Position numbers and translations under genes: made by a program | Shown here: one piece after another, positions 54,029-62,577 of the stretch | Layout of the letters: the number at the start of each line of letters is the position of its first letter | How positions within the stretch are numbered: position 1 is the first letter of the stretch | The notes under the pieces: generated by a model | Told to the model about the DNA's origin: nothing | Databases searched by the model: none | What the model saw: only the letters and a program-made list of their open reading frames with translations | Assembly (NCBI GenBank): GCA_019118605.1 | Contig: DWYP01000048.1 | Coordinates: forward strand, 1-63,896 | Length of the DNA: 63,896 nucleotides | Source of the DNA: Candidatus Alistipes faecavium | GTDB taxonomy: Bacteria > Bacteroidota > Bacteroidia > Bacteroidales > Rikenellaceae | Direction: 5' to 3'

Positions 54029-55291
54029 CTATTCGCGGATGGCGTCCACGCCGGGCAGCGTGCCGAACTCGATGTACTCGAGCAGTGCGCCGCCGCCGGT
54101 CGAGATGTACGATACCTGGTCGGCCAGCCCGAACTTGTTGATGCAGGCTACCGAGTCGCCGCCTCCGATGAGCGAGTAGGCGCCCTTCTTCGTGGCCTCG
54201 GCGATGGCCAGGGCCACCTCCTTCGAACCGGTGGCGAACTTGTCGATCTCGAAGACGCCCACGGGGCCGTTCCACAGGATCGTCTTGCAGCCGAGGATGT
54301 GCTCGCGGAAGCGCTTTTTGCCCTCATCGGCGATATCGACACCCTCCCATCCGTCGGGAATCTCGTTGGCCGGGGCCGTCGAGGTGTTGGCGTCGGCCGA
54401 GAAGGCGTCGGCGATCAGCGCGTCGGGCGACATCACGAGCTCTACGCCCTTTTTCTTTGCCAGCTCGAGGATCTCCAGCGCCACGGGGAACATGTCGGGC
54501 TCGCAGATCGAGTTGCCGACCTTTCCGCCCTGTGCGGCCGCAAAGGTGTAGGTCATGCCTCCGCCGATGACGATCGAATCGACCTTCTCGATCAGGGCCT
54601 TGATGACGCCGATCTTGGTCGAGACCTTCGAACCGCCGATGATGGCGCAGAAGGGGTGCTGCGGGGCCTCCATGAGCGACGAAATGGCCTTCACCTCCTT
54701 CTCCATGAGGTATCCGAACATCTTGTCGTTGGGGAAGTGCTTGGCGATCAGGTACGTCGAGGCGTGCTTGCGGTGTGCCGTACCGAAGGCGTCGTTGATG
54801 TAGCAGTCGGCGTACGACGCGAGTTTCTGGACGAACTCCTTCTGCGGGCCCTCCTTCAGGGCCTTCTTGGCGGCATCCTTCTCCTCCTTGGTGGCGTCCT
54901 CCGCCAGGCCGCGGGGCTTGCCCTCCTCCTCGGCGTAGAAACGCAGGTTCTCGAGCAGCAGGACTTCGCCCGGCTTGAGGGCCTTTGCCATTTCGGCGGC
55001 CTTCTCGCCCATGCAGTCACCGGCGAAGAGGACCTTCGTGCCGAGGTTCTTCTCGATGGCCGGGATGATCTGCTCGAGCGAATATTTGGGATCGGGGTTC
55101 TTCTTCGGACGTCCCATGTGCGACATGAGGATCACCGAACCTCCCTCGGCGAGGACCTTCTTGACGGTGGGCATGGCGGCGCGGATGCGCGTGTCGTCGG
55201 TTACTTCGCCCTTCTCGTTGAGGGGCACGTTGAAATCCACGCGGATGATCGCGCGTTTGCCTTTGAAATCGTAGTTGTCGATCGAGATCAT
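54029..55291 (-). CDS. pgk: Phosphoglycerate kinase
   Basis: PGK makes ATP from 1,3-bisphosphoglycerate in glycolysis. The 420-residue cytoplasmic enzyme has the N-terminal [15 protein letters not shown], the hinge region and the C-terminal nucleotide loop GGGDSVACI. Length and motifs are normal. It is monocistronic by its flanking terminators. A minus-strand -7 box lies 58 bases upstream, with an inverted repeat further up. Confidence 0.97.
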   Translation of the reverse strand: MISIDNYDFKGKRAIIRVDFNVPLNEKGEVTDDTRIRAAMPTVKKVLAEGGSVILMSHMGRPKKNPDPKYSLEQIIPAIEKNLGTKVLFAGDCMGEKAAEMAKALKPGEVLLLENLRFYAEEEGKPRGLAEDATKEEKDAAKKALKEGPQKEFVQKLASYADCYINDAFGTAHRKHASTYLIAKHFPNDKMFGYLMEKEVKAISSLMEAPQHPFCAIIGGSKVSTKIGVIKALIEKVDSIVIGGGMTYTFAAAQGGKVGNSICEPDMFPVALEILELAKKKGVELVMSPDALIADAFSADANTSTAPANEIPDGWEGVDIADEGKKRFREHILGCKTILWNGPVGVFEIDKFATGSKEVALAIAEATKKGAYSLIGGGDSVACINKFGLADQVSYISTGGGALLEYIEFGTLPGVDAIRE

Positions 55292-55348
55292 AGCTGTTGA
55301 TTTTTAGATATTTTGTTGAATACGTTCGTATCGAAACCGAATCCGCGA

Positions 55349-55356
55349 CAAATTTA
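55349..55356 (-). promoter_or_regulatory. -7 box of pgk
   Basis: TAAATTTG on the minus strand, about 57 bases before the pgk start. No clear -33 TTTG; the inverted repeat at 55376-55393 borders that position. Confidence 0.5.
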
Positions 55357-55375
55357 GCAAATAATTTCAAGAAAA

Positions 55376-55393
55376 CTGTTATTCCGATAACAG
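55376..55393. promoter_or_regulatory. Inverted repeat upstream of the pgk promoter
   Basis: CTGTTAT-TCCG-ATAACAG has 7-bp arms with a 4-base spacer, starting 20 bases upstream of the -7 box. It could be an operator for pgk. Without a flanking T run it is a poor terminator. Confidence 0.4.
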
Positions 55394-55411
55394 AAAATCA
55401 CCTCCCCGGCG

Positions 55412-55440
55412 AAAAAAACGGGCCGCAACGTTGCGGCCCG
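55412..55440 (-). terminator. Terminator of the ABC-exporter operon
   Basis: CGGGCCGCAACGTTGCGGCCCG is a 22-bp perfect palindrome (55419-55440), followed on the minus strand by seven T. Confidence 0.9.
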
Positions 55441-55457
55441 CGGTTTCGGAACGGGGG

Positions 55458-56786
55458 TCAGGATTTGTACCTCACCCATTTGAGCAACTCCTTCAGGGTC
55501 GGCTTCTTGCCGTACATGAAGATGCCCACGCGGTAGATCTTCGCCGCGAACCACACCATGGCCGCGAACGAGGCGTAGAGCACCACGAGCGAGAGGAGGA
55601 TCTCCCACAGCGGGATGTCGTAGGGGATGCGGGCCATCATCACCACGGGCGACGTGAAGGGGATGACCGAGAACCAGAATGCCATCTGCGAGTTGGGATC
55701 CTTGATGACGGCGAGCATCATCAGCAGGGCGAGGATGATCGGCAGGGTGATGGGCATCTGCAGCTGCGAGGCGTCCTGGACGTTGTCGACGGCCGAGCCC
55801 ACGGCGGCGAACATCGCCGAGTAGAGGAGGTAGCCTCCGAAGACGAACAGCAGCAGGCAGACGAAGATCCTGAGGATGTATCCCAGATCGGTCACGGCGG
55901 CCAGGGCCTGCATCGCCTCGGGATCCATGCCTCCCATGGCTGCAGCGTCGGGCGCGCCCTGCTGCAGGGCCTGTACCCCGGCCATCGCCTCGGCGGGCAT
56001 CAGGTGGGGCAGCACGAAGGCTCCCGCGGCGACGATCAGCACGCCCCAGATGAGCACCTGCACCACGGCGACGGAGGCCACGCCGAGGATCTTCCCGAGC
56101 ATCAGGTCGAAGGGCCGCACCGAGGAGACCATCACCTCCAGCACGCGGTTGTTCTTCTCCTCGATCACCGACTGCATGACCATCGAGCCGTAGATCAGCA
56201 GGAACATGTAGAGCACGAAGCCGAGGATGTAGCCCGCCACGGTCGCCACGGTCGACGACTGGGCCTGCGAATCCTCCTCCTGCGACTTGTCGTTGCGGAA
56301 GGTCTGCATCGAGACCGAGGTCTTCACCTCGTCGAGGATCCGGTCGAGGTTCTCGATGTCGTAGGCCTTGAGCTTCTCGGTCTCGAGGATCTTTTCGATC
56401 TGGGAGGTGATGTTGCTCTCGATGGTCATCGAGGACGACGAATTGGCGTAGAGGCGCACGTCGTTGGGGTTGCGGAGGATGTCGGCGCCGATGACCAGCA
56501 CGCCGAAGCGGTCGGTGAGCTGCCGTCGCGCCTCGTCGGGCGTGAGGTCGGTGGTTTCGAAGCGCAGCTCCTCGTCGCTGGCGAGCTGCGGGGCCACCAG
56601 GCCGCTGGGGTCGATGACGGCGATCCTCTTCTGCTCGCCTTTCGAGAACTCCATGATGAGCGCCGGGGCGACCATCAGGGCGATCACCATCACGGGCATG
56701 AGGATCGTGCTGATGATGAAGGACTTTTTGCGTACGCGTTCGTTGAATTCGCGCTGGATGATGAGGGATATGTTGGATGTGGACAT
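55458..56786 (-). CDS. ABC-2 type transporter permease (NatB-like)
   Basis: This 442-residue membrane protein has one N-terminal helix (about residues 22-44), a large extracytoplasmic loop (45-175) and five C-terminal helices, with the family motif EEKNNRVLEVMVSSVRPFDLMLGK after the second helix. That is the NatB/YhaP arrangement of Na+ or drug exporters; the substrate is unknown. The ATPase gene lies 25 bases upstream. Both are under the promoter with the shared 19-bp palindrome. Confidence 0.88.
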   Translation of the reverse strand: MSTSNISLIIQREFNERVRKKSFIISTILMPVMVIALMVAPALIMEFSKGEQKRIAVIDPSGLVAPQLASDEELRFETTDLTPDEARRQLTDRFGVLVIGADILRNPNDVRLYANSSSSMTIESNITSQIEKILETEKLKAYDIENLDRILDEVKTSVSMQTFRNDKSQEEDSQAQSSTVATVAGYILGFVLYMFLLIYGSMVMQSVIEEKNNRVLEVMVSSVRPFDLMLGKILGVASVAVVQVLIWGVLIVAAGAFVLPHLMPAEAMAGVQALQQGAPDAAAMGGMDPEAMQALAAVTDLGYILRIFVCLLLFVFGGYLLYSAMFAAVGSAVDNVQDASQLQMPITLPIILALLMMLAVIKDPNSQMAFWFSVIPFTSPVVMMARIPYDIPLWEILLSLVVLYASFAAMVWFAAKIYRVGIFMYGKKPTLKELLKWVRYKS

Positions 56787-56811
56787 GTCTTTCGGTTTTT
56801 TTGCGTTCGTG

Positions 56812-57732
56812 TCAGAGTTTGCCGTTCACCGCGCGGATGAAGATGTCGTTCATCGAGGGGATGATCTCGCGGAACGAGCGCAGCTCGACCGCCTCGTTCA
56901 CCGCGGCGATCACCGCGCGTACGGCGTCGTCGCCCGCAACGTGGAGCTTCAGGGTCCGGTAGACGGACTCCCCGGCGGCCCCTTCGAGGATCTCGCAGCG
57001 TCCCGCTATGGCGCGCCGCAGGGCCTCCTCGTCGCCGCGGTAGGCCACCTCGAAGATGTTCGCCCCGTGGCGGTGGCGGATGTCGTCGACGCGCCCCGAG
57101 AGGATGTTGTGCGATTTGTCGATCAGCGTGATGTGGTCGCAGATCTCCTCCACGGACGACATGTTGTGCGTCGAGAAGATCACCGTGGCCCCCTGGTCGC
57201 GCAGCGAGAGGATCTCCTCCTTGAGGAGGTTGGCGTTGATGGGGTCGAATCCCGAGAAGGGTTCGTCGAAGATCAGCAGCTGCGGACGGTGGAGCACCGT
57301 GACGATGAACTGCACCTTCTGGGCCATGCCCTTCGAGAGCTCCTCGACCTTCTTGTCCCACCACCCCTGGATGCCGAACTTCTCGAACCACTCCTTCAGC
57401 CGCCGTATTGCCTCGCGGCGCGGGAGCCCCTTGAGGCGTGCGAAGAAGAGCGCCTGCTCGCCGACCTTCATCTTCTTGTAGAGGCCGCGCTCCTCGGGCA
57501 GGTAGCCGATGCGGTAGATGTCGTCGGGGGCGATTTCGCGCCCTCCGAAGAGCACGCGTCCCGTATCGGGGGCCGTGATGCGGTTGATGATGCGGATCAG
57601 GGTGGTTTTGCCTGCGCCGTTGGGCCCGAGGAGTCCGTAGACCGACCCTTCGGGGATGGCGAGCGACACGTCGTCGAGGGCCGTATGCGCGGCGTAGCGC
57701 TTGGTGACGTGTTCGACGGTGAGAATGTCCAT
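56812..57732 (-). CDS. ABC transporter ATP-binding protein (NatA-like)
   Basis: This 306-residue ATPase has Walker A GPNGAGKTTL, the Q-loop near GYLPEERG, the signature LSKGMAQKVQ, Walker B LLIFDEPFSGFDP and an H-loop His in FSTHNM. All motifs are intact, unlike the ABC-like gene at 3.5 kb. The C-terminal extension of about 85 residues (from residue 220) matches the NatA/DrrA-type regulatory tail. It is the first gene of a two-gene exporter operon. Confidence 0.92.
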   Translation of the reverse strand: MDILTVEHVTKRYAAHTALDDVSLAIPEGSVYGLLGPNGAGKTTLIRIINRITAPDTGRVLFGGREIAPDDIYRIGYLPEERGLYKKMKVGEQALFFARLKGLPRREAIRRLKEWFEKFGIQGWWDKKVEELSKGMAQKVQFIVTVLHRPQLLIFDEPFSGFDPINANLLKEEILSLRDQGATVIFSTHNMSSVEEICDHITLIDKSHNILSGRVDDIRHRHGANIFEVAYRGDEEALRRAIAGRCEILEGAAGESVYRTLKLHVAGDDAVRAVIAAVNEAVELRSFREIIPSMNDIFIRAVNGKL

Positions 57733-57770
57733 GGTGTCGGAGAAATGGGGTTTTCGAAATATTTCGCAGG

Positions 57771-57800
57771 CAAATATAGGAAGAAAATCCGAAATTCAAA
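57771..57800 (-). promoter_or_regulatory. Promoter of the ABC-exporter operon
   Basis: On the minus strand, -33 TTTG (57797-57800), an 18-base spacer and -7 TATATTTG (57771-57778). The layout is the same as at sppA. Confidence 0.85.
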
Positions 57801-57805
57801 AAATA

Positions 57806-57824
57806 TTTATCGTTTTTCGATAAA
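57806..57824. promoter_or_regulatory. 19-bp palindrome upstream of the ABC exporter (copy 2)
   Basis: TTTATCG-TTTTT-CGATAAA, identical to 14479-14497, extended here by one more A/T pair. It ends 5 bases before the -33 TTTG and 74 bases from the start codon, exactly as at sppA. Confidence 0.7.
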
Positions 57825-57909
57825 TACGCCCCGGATTCCCGGCGCATGCCTTTGGAGGCGTCCCGCGGACTTCCATGCAATAGAAAGACGCACCGGCCCG
57901 TTTTTTTCG

Positions 57910-57917
57910 TATCTTTG
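57910..57917 (+). promoter_or_regulatory. -7 box of the hybrid kinase, 5 bases from the ATG
   Basis: TATCTTTG followed by GCCAT and the ATG at 57923. No clear -33 element. It suggests a leaderless transcript. Confidence 0.6.
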
Positions 57918-57922
57918 GCCAT

Positions 57923-60529
57923 ATGAAGGAGTCGAAATTCGTCAGAACCAAGATCGTGGCCGGCTATCTGCTGCTGATTGCCGTCTGCATCCTCTCGGTA
58001 GGATACATCTACCGGGTCGTGGTGCGCTTTTCCTCTCCGGATATCAGCTACACGCAGCTGCAGAGCAAGCGCAACGCCGTGAACATCACCCTCTACCACC
58101 TCTACCAGGCCGAAAGCTACGGCCAGCTCATGCTTGCCGGATACCAGTCCTACGAGGAGCGGTACCGGCGGGAGCTGCGTACCGTGCGGGGCTGCATCGA
58201 CTCGCTGCGCAGCCTCTCCGAGGCGGGGGATTCGCTGCAGACGCTGCGCCTGGACAGCATCACGCGGCTGATTGCCGACAAGGAGCGGCGCACGGTGAGC
58301 CTGCGCCGCACGATCCGCTCGGGCTCCACGGCCGGGCTGCTCGACCAGAACATCCGCGATCTGATCGGCCCGCAGGCGAGCATCGTGGCCGATACGACCC
58401 CCTTCCGGCGCATCATCTACCCCGATACGGCGGGGTCGGATCCCTGGCTGCGATCCCTGCTGCGCAAAGCGGGCGGGCTCTTTGCGGAGGCCCCGGACAG
58501 CGACTCCACGCGGGCGGAATCGGCACGCCGGGCGCAGGGGAGTGTTCCGGCCCAGGCGGTCAAGGATACGATCACGCTGGTGCTGCGGGCCCTGCAGGAC
58601 AGCGTGACGAGCAAGCGCCTGGGCATCTACGACCAGGCGTGGCAGGAGGGGCTGCGCCTGCGCTACAACAACGACATGATCAACGCGAAGATCTACCAGC
58701 TGATTCTGGATTTCGAAGCCGAGGATACGGCGTTCTTCATGGCCCGGGTGCAGCGCAACGAGGCGCTGCGCCGCAGGGCTTCGCACATCCTCGGCGGCGT
58801 GACGGCCGGATCGGTGGCGCTGATGCTGCTCTTCGTGGGAATCCTCCTGCGCGATGTCAACCGCAGCAACCGCTACCGCCGGGCCCTGGAGCAGGCCAAC
58901 CGCGACAAGGAGGCGCTGCTCGTGTCGCGCGAGAAGCTGATGATGGCCGTCACGCACGACATCAAGGCCCCGCTGGGCTCGGTGATGGGATACATCGACC
59001 TGCTCGAACGCCTGACCACCGACCGGCGGCAGGAGCTCTACCTGCACAACATGAAGGAGTCGTCGGAGCATCTGCTGGCCCTGGTCAACAGCCTGCTGGA
59101 CTTCTACCGGCTCGATATCAACAAGACCGAGGTCAACCGCGTGGAATTCAATCCCGTGCAGCTGTTCGAAACCATCCGCGCGGGATTTGCCGCACAGGCC
59201 GCGGCCAAAGGACTCGAGCTGCGGATGGTGGCCGCACAGGCCGCGGCGCGCAATGTCTCGGGCGACGCTTTCCATATCCGGCAGATCGCCGACAACCTGA
59301 TTTCCAACGCCCTGAAGTTCACCGACCGCGGAAGCGTGACAATCCGCGTCGACCGTGCGGACGGGCTGCTCGTCTTTTCGGTGCGCGATACGGGCCGCGG
59401 CATCGGCCGCGAGGAGAAGGAGCGGATCTTCGGAGCCTTCGTGCGCCTCTCCTCCGCCCGCGGCGTCGACGGATTCGGACTCGGCCTCTCGATCGTCGAC
59501 CGCCTGGTGAAACTCCTCGACGGGAAGATTTCGCTCGAGAGCCGCCTCGGCGAAGGGAGCCGTTTCATCGTCTCCGTGCCCGTTGCGGAGGCGCCGGATC
59601 GGGGCGCCGCCGCGGACGAATCCCCGGCTCCTGCACAGCCCCGATGCCCGGGAGTGCGGGTGCTGCTCGTCGACGACGACCCCCTGCAGCTCGAAATGAC
59701 CGCGGCGATGTGCCGCCGGGCCGGCATGGCGCCCGAGGCGTGCCAGTATCCCGAATACGCCGCAAAACTCGTGGGCGAGGGACGTTTCGATGTCGTGCTG
59801 ACCGATATTCAGATGCCCGGGGCGGACGGCTTTTCGGTGCGGGAGGCGGTGCGCCGGGCCGCTCCGGGAATCCGCGTGATCGCCGTCTCGGCCCGGGAAA
59901 CGATTGCCGGGGATACGGCGGACGGGGGCTTCGACGGATACCTGCACAAACCCTTTACAGGCAGCGAACTCGTCGCGGCGGTCTGCCGTGTCTGCGGCAT
60001 GGAGGCTCCGGTCTCCGGCGTTGCGGAGCAGGCCGCGGAGGAGGTTGCCGGGGCCGTGAAGAGCGTGACGCCGCAACAAACCCCCGGCCGGGGTACGGAC
60101 TTCTCGCCCCTGACAGCCTTTGCCGGGAGCGATGCACAGGCGGCACGGAGCATCCTGGTCTCCTTTGCCGGGCAGGCGGAGGCCGACTGCGCAGCGTTCG
60201 AATCGGCCCTCGACGCCCGGGACACTGCGAAGGCGAAGGCCCTGGCGCACAAGATGCTCCCGATTTTTACGATGCTCGGCGCCGAGCCGCCGGCCGGAAC
60301 ATTGCGGCGTATGGAGACCTCCGACGGAGAGCTCTCCGAGGAGCTTCTCGCGGCGGGCCGCGCGGCCGCCGGGGCGATCCGCGCAATCGTGGAGGAGGCA
60401 CGCCGCGCCACGGAGTCCGCCGCGGAGACCCTCTCTGAAACACCCGCGGACTCCTCCGCCGACTTCTCCGCGGAGTCCGTGCAGGGGAAGGAACCTCCGT
60501 GTGAGGAGCCGACCCGACAAACGGAATAG
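57923..60529 (+). CDS. Hybrid sensor histidine kinase (kinase-receiver-Hpt)
   Basis: This 868-residue inner-membrane sensor has two transmembrane helices (about 12-34 and 285-307) around a helical periplasmic domain. It then has a HisKA domain with His345 in VTHDIKAPLG and an intact ATPase domain (NLISNALKFT, DTGRGIG, GFGLGLSIV). A receiver follows with Asp628 in LTDIQMPG, and a C-terminal Hpt-like helix bundle with His776 in AHKMLPIF. The phosphorelay His-Asp-His can then pass to the adjacent NtrC-type regulator. A Ser/Glu/Thr-rich tail ends the protein. Confidence 0.92.
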   Translation: MKESKFVRTKIVAGYLLLIAVCILSVGYIYRVVVRFSSPDISYTQLQSKRNAVNITLYHLYQAESYGQLMLAGYQSYEERYRRELRTVRGCIDSLRSLSEAGDSLQTLRLDSITRLIADKERRTVSLRRTIRSGSTAGLLDQNIRDLIGPQASIVADTTPFRRIIYPDTAGSDPWLRSLLRKAGGLFAEAPDSDSTRAESARRAQGSVPAQAVKDTITLVLRALQDSVTSKRLGIYDQAWQEGLRLRYNNDMINAKIYQLILDFEAEDTAFFMARVQRNEALRRRASHILGGVTAGSVALMLLFVGILLRDVNRSNRYRRALEQANRDKEALLVSREKLMMAVTHDIKAPLGSVMGYIDLLERLTTDRRQELYLHNMKESSEHLLALVNSLLDFYRLDINKTEVNRVEFNPVQLFETIRAGFAAQAAAKGLELRMVAAQAAARNVSGDAFHIRQIADNLISNALKFTDRGSVTIRVDRADGLLVFSVRDTGRGIGREEKERIFGAFVRLSSARGVDGFGLGLSIVDRLVKLLDGKISLESRLGEGSRFIVSVPVAEAPDRGAAADESPAPAQPRCPGVRVLLVDDDPLQLEMTAAMCRRAGMAPEACQYPEYAAKLVGEGRFDVVLTDIQMPGADGFSVREAVRRAAPGIRVIAVSARETIAGDTADGGFDGYLHKPFTGSELVAAVCRVCGMEAPVSGVAEQAAEEVAGAVKSVTPQQTPGRGTDFSPLTAFAGSDAQAARSILVSFAGQAEADCAAFESALDARDTAKAKALAHKMLPIFTMLGAEPPAGTLRRMETSDGELSEELLAAGRAAAGAIRAIVEEARRATESAAETLSETPADSSADFSAESVQGKEPPCEEPTRQTE

Positions 60530-60530
60530 A

Positions 60531-60562
60531 TTTGGACGTCCGCGCGGCAAACACTATCTTTG
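60531..60562 (+). promoter_or_regulatory. Promoter of the NtrC-family regulator, -7 box 4 bases from the ATG
   Basis: -33 TTTG (60531-60534), a 20-base spacer, and -7 TATCTTTG (60555-60562). Only CAAC separates it from the ATG at 60567. It begins directly after the kinase stop codon. Confidence 0.8.
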
Positions 60563-60566
60563 CAAC

Positions 60567-61967
60567 ATGAAGAACCGGATTCTGGTCGTCGACGACGACA
60601 TAACTTTTGCGCTGATGCTTCGCACGTGGCTCTCGAAACACGGTTTCGAGGTCGAGACCGCCTCGTCGGTCGCCGCAGCGCGCACGGCCCTCGGACAGGG
60701 CGCCTTCTCGCTCGTGCTGAGCGACATGCGCCTGCCCGATCAGGACGGGGTCGCCCTGCTGCAATGGATGTCCGGGCAGGAGATTGCGACGCCGGTAATC
60801 GTGATGACGAGCTACGCCGAGATCCAGAACGCCGTGCTGTGCATGAAACTCGGCGCCCGGGATTACGTGGCCAAGCCCGTGCGTCCCGACGAGCTAATGA
60901 AGAAGATTCGCGAGGCCCTGGGTGCGGAGATGCCCGACGCCGGGGCTCCGGAGTCCCGGCAGAGAGGGCCGAAGGAGCCCGGAAGAACCGCAAGAGGCCG
61001 TCAAAATCCCTCCCCGGCATCCTGCGCCGCCGATTCGCAGCCCGATTATATCGAAGGCCGGAGCGACCCGGCCCGCAAACTCTACGAGCATATCCGGCTT
61101 GTCGCGCCGACCAACATGTCGGTGCTGATCCACGGGGCCAGCGGCACCGGCAAGGAGCATGTCGCACGGCTGATCCACCAGGGGAGCAAACGCGCCGGGA
61201 ATCCCTTCGTTGCCGTCGACTGCGGAGCCATTCCGCGCGATCTGGCGGCCTCGGAGTTCTTCGGACACGTCAAGGGCTCGTTTACCGGAGCCCTTTCCGA
61301 CAAGGTCGGGGCCTTCAAGGCTGCCGACGGAGGAACGCTCTTCCTCGATGAGGTGGGCAACCTCACCTATGAAACGCAGGTTCAGCTCCTGCGCGCCCTG
61401 CAGGAGCGGCGCATCCGCCCCGTGGGCAGCAACCGCGAAATTCCCGTCGACATCCGCCTCGTGACGGCGACGAACGAGGATCTCGAGGCGGCCATCGCCC
61501 GCGGAACCTTCCGTGCCGACCTCTACCACCGGATCAACTCCTTCACGCTGCGCATGCCCGAGCTGCGGCAGATGCGCGGGGACATTCCGCTCTACGCGGA
61601 CTTTTTCCTCGACCAGGCCAACCGCGAGCTCGACAAGCATATCGTGGGATTCGATCCCGAGGCCCTTGCGGCCCTTGCCTCCTACGACTGGCCCGGGAAC
61701 CTGCGGCAGCTGAAAAACACCGTGATGTCGGCGACGCTGCTGGCCGGGGGCGAGTACATCACCCTGCGGGATCTTCCGGGCGAGGTGACCGAGCGCGGAA
61801 CGTCCGAAGGCACGGCGGCCTTTGCCCTGCGCGACCCGGTCGGCGAGGAGGAGCAGATCCGCCGGGCGCTGGCCGCGACCGGAGGCAACAAGTCACAGGC
61901 CGCCAAGCTGCTCGGAATCGACCGCAAGACGCTCTACAACAAGATCCACCTCTACGGGATCGAGTGA
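60567..61967 (+). CDS. NtrC-family sigma-54-dependent response regulator
   Basis: This 466-residue regulator has a receiver domain (Asp53 in LSDMRLPD; VKP Lys), a low-complexity linker (about 125-155), and an AAA+ domain with Walker A GASGTGKEHVA, the sigma-54 contact loop as GSFTGA (Ser in place of the usual Ala), Walker B GGTLFLDEV and the Arg-finger region. A Fis-type helix-turn-helix (GNKSQAAKLLGIDRKTLYNKI) ends it. The start at 60567 fits the family N-terminus (MKNRILVVDDD). It is the probable output of the adjacent hybrid kinase. Confidence 0.93.
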   Translation: MKNRILVVDDDITFALMLRTWLSKHGFEVETASSVAAARTALGQGAFSLVLSDMRLPDQDGVALLQWMSGQEIATPVIVMTSYAEIQNAVLCMKLGARDYVAKPVRPDELMKKIREALGAEMPDAGAPESRQRGPKEPGRTARGRQNPSPASCAADSQPDYIEGRSDPARKLYEHIRLVAPTNMSVLIHGASGTGKEHVARLIHQGSKRAGNPFVAVDCGAIPRDLAASEFFGHVKGSFTGALSDKVGAFKAADGGTLFLDEVGNLTYETQVQLLRALQERRIRPVGSNREIPVDIRLVTATNEDLEAAIARGTFRADLYHRINSFTLRMPELRQMRGDIPLYADFFLDQANRELDKHIVGFDPEALAALASYDWPGNLRQLKNTVMSATLLAGGEYITLRDLPGEVTERGTSEGTAAFALRDPVGEEEQIRRALAATGGNKSQAAKLLGIDRKTLYNKIHLYGIE

Positions 61968-62190
61968 CCCCTCCCCGCCCGGCGCGGGTGTGGAGTTTTT
62001 CTCCGCCCGGCGCCTTCCCTTTCCACAGTTTCCGCACCTCCTTGCGAGGGCGGGATTTTTTATGTCCCTGTTTTGCAGTATTTTGCCGTTTTCTGCACTT
62101 CTCGGTGCGGCATTTGATCCTTTCCGTGTCAGAACCCGATCCGTATGGACGGGTCGGAATCACAGTCAATCACTTAAACGAATCAGTGCT

Positions 62191-62442
62191 ATGAAAAAAA
62201 ATGTTGTGTGGATGGCAGCCCTGATGCTGATGCTCGGAGGCATGTCGTATGCCCAGGAACCCGAGAAACAGGATTCCACCCGGAAGGAGACCCCCGTTTT
62301 GCCGATGCCCGAGCGGACACCGGTTCCCGAAGATCCCGATCCGACGCCGGAACCCGCCGTGCCGGACGACGGGGAGAACACTCCGGCACCTTCCGAGGAG
62401 GATGTCCTGACTCCCGAGGCGGTAAGCCCGATGTTGCGGTGA
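62191..62442 (+). CDS. Small secreted Pro/Glu-rich protein, function unknown
   Basis: This 83-residue protein has a clear signal peptide (MKKNVVWMAALMLMLGGMSYA, cleavage at AQ). The mature part of about 61 residues is rich in Pro, Glu and Asp, with PxP pairs (PVPEDPDPTPEP) and no Cys. I do not recognise a family. The frame continues upstream without a start of better quality, and the ATG follows an AT-rich leader. It lies 223 bases after the NtrC-type regulator; a short C/T-rich stretch and a weak hairpin (about 62033-62062) fill the gap. Confidence 0.7.
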   Translation: MKKNVVWMAALMLMLGGMSYAQEPEKQDSTRKETPVLPMPERTPVPEDPDPTPEPAVPDDGENTPAPSEEDVLTPEAVSPMLR

Positions 62443-62513
62443 GCGCCCTCCGGATCCCGGATTGATTGAATTTGAATCGGTAAAGCGGTTGGAAACCGTA
62501 TTCAAAAAGGCTT

Positions 62514-62538
62514 CCGCCCCGTCCATCGGACGGGGCGG
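62514..62538 (+). terminator. Hairpin after the small secreted protein gene
   Basis: CCGCCCCGTCC-ATC-GGACGGGGCGG is a perfect 11-bp stem. No T run follows directly, so the termination role is probable but not certain. Confidence 0.6.
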
Positions 62539-62577
62539 ATCGCTTTGTATCTTGTATTGTCTTGTCTCGCCGTGTCC

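Noticed and set aside
56690..60550. A 1286-codon minus-strand frame and a 1324-codon + strand frame from 56464 overlapping the exporter and kinase genes
   Set aside because: Both are out-of-frame shadows of the ABC-exporter and hybrid-kinase genes, without family motifs of their own.
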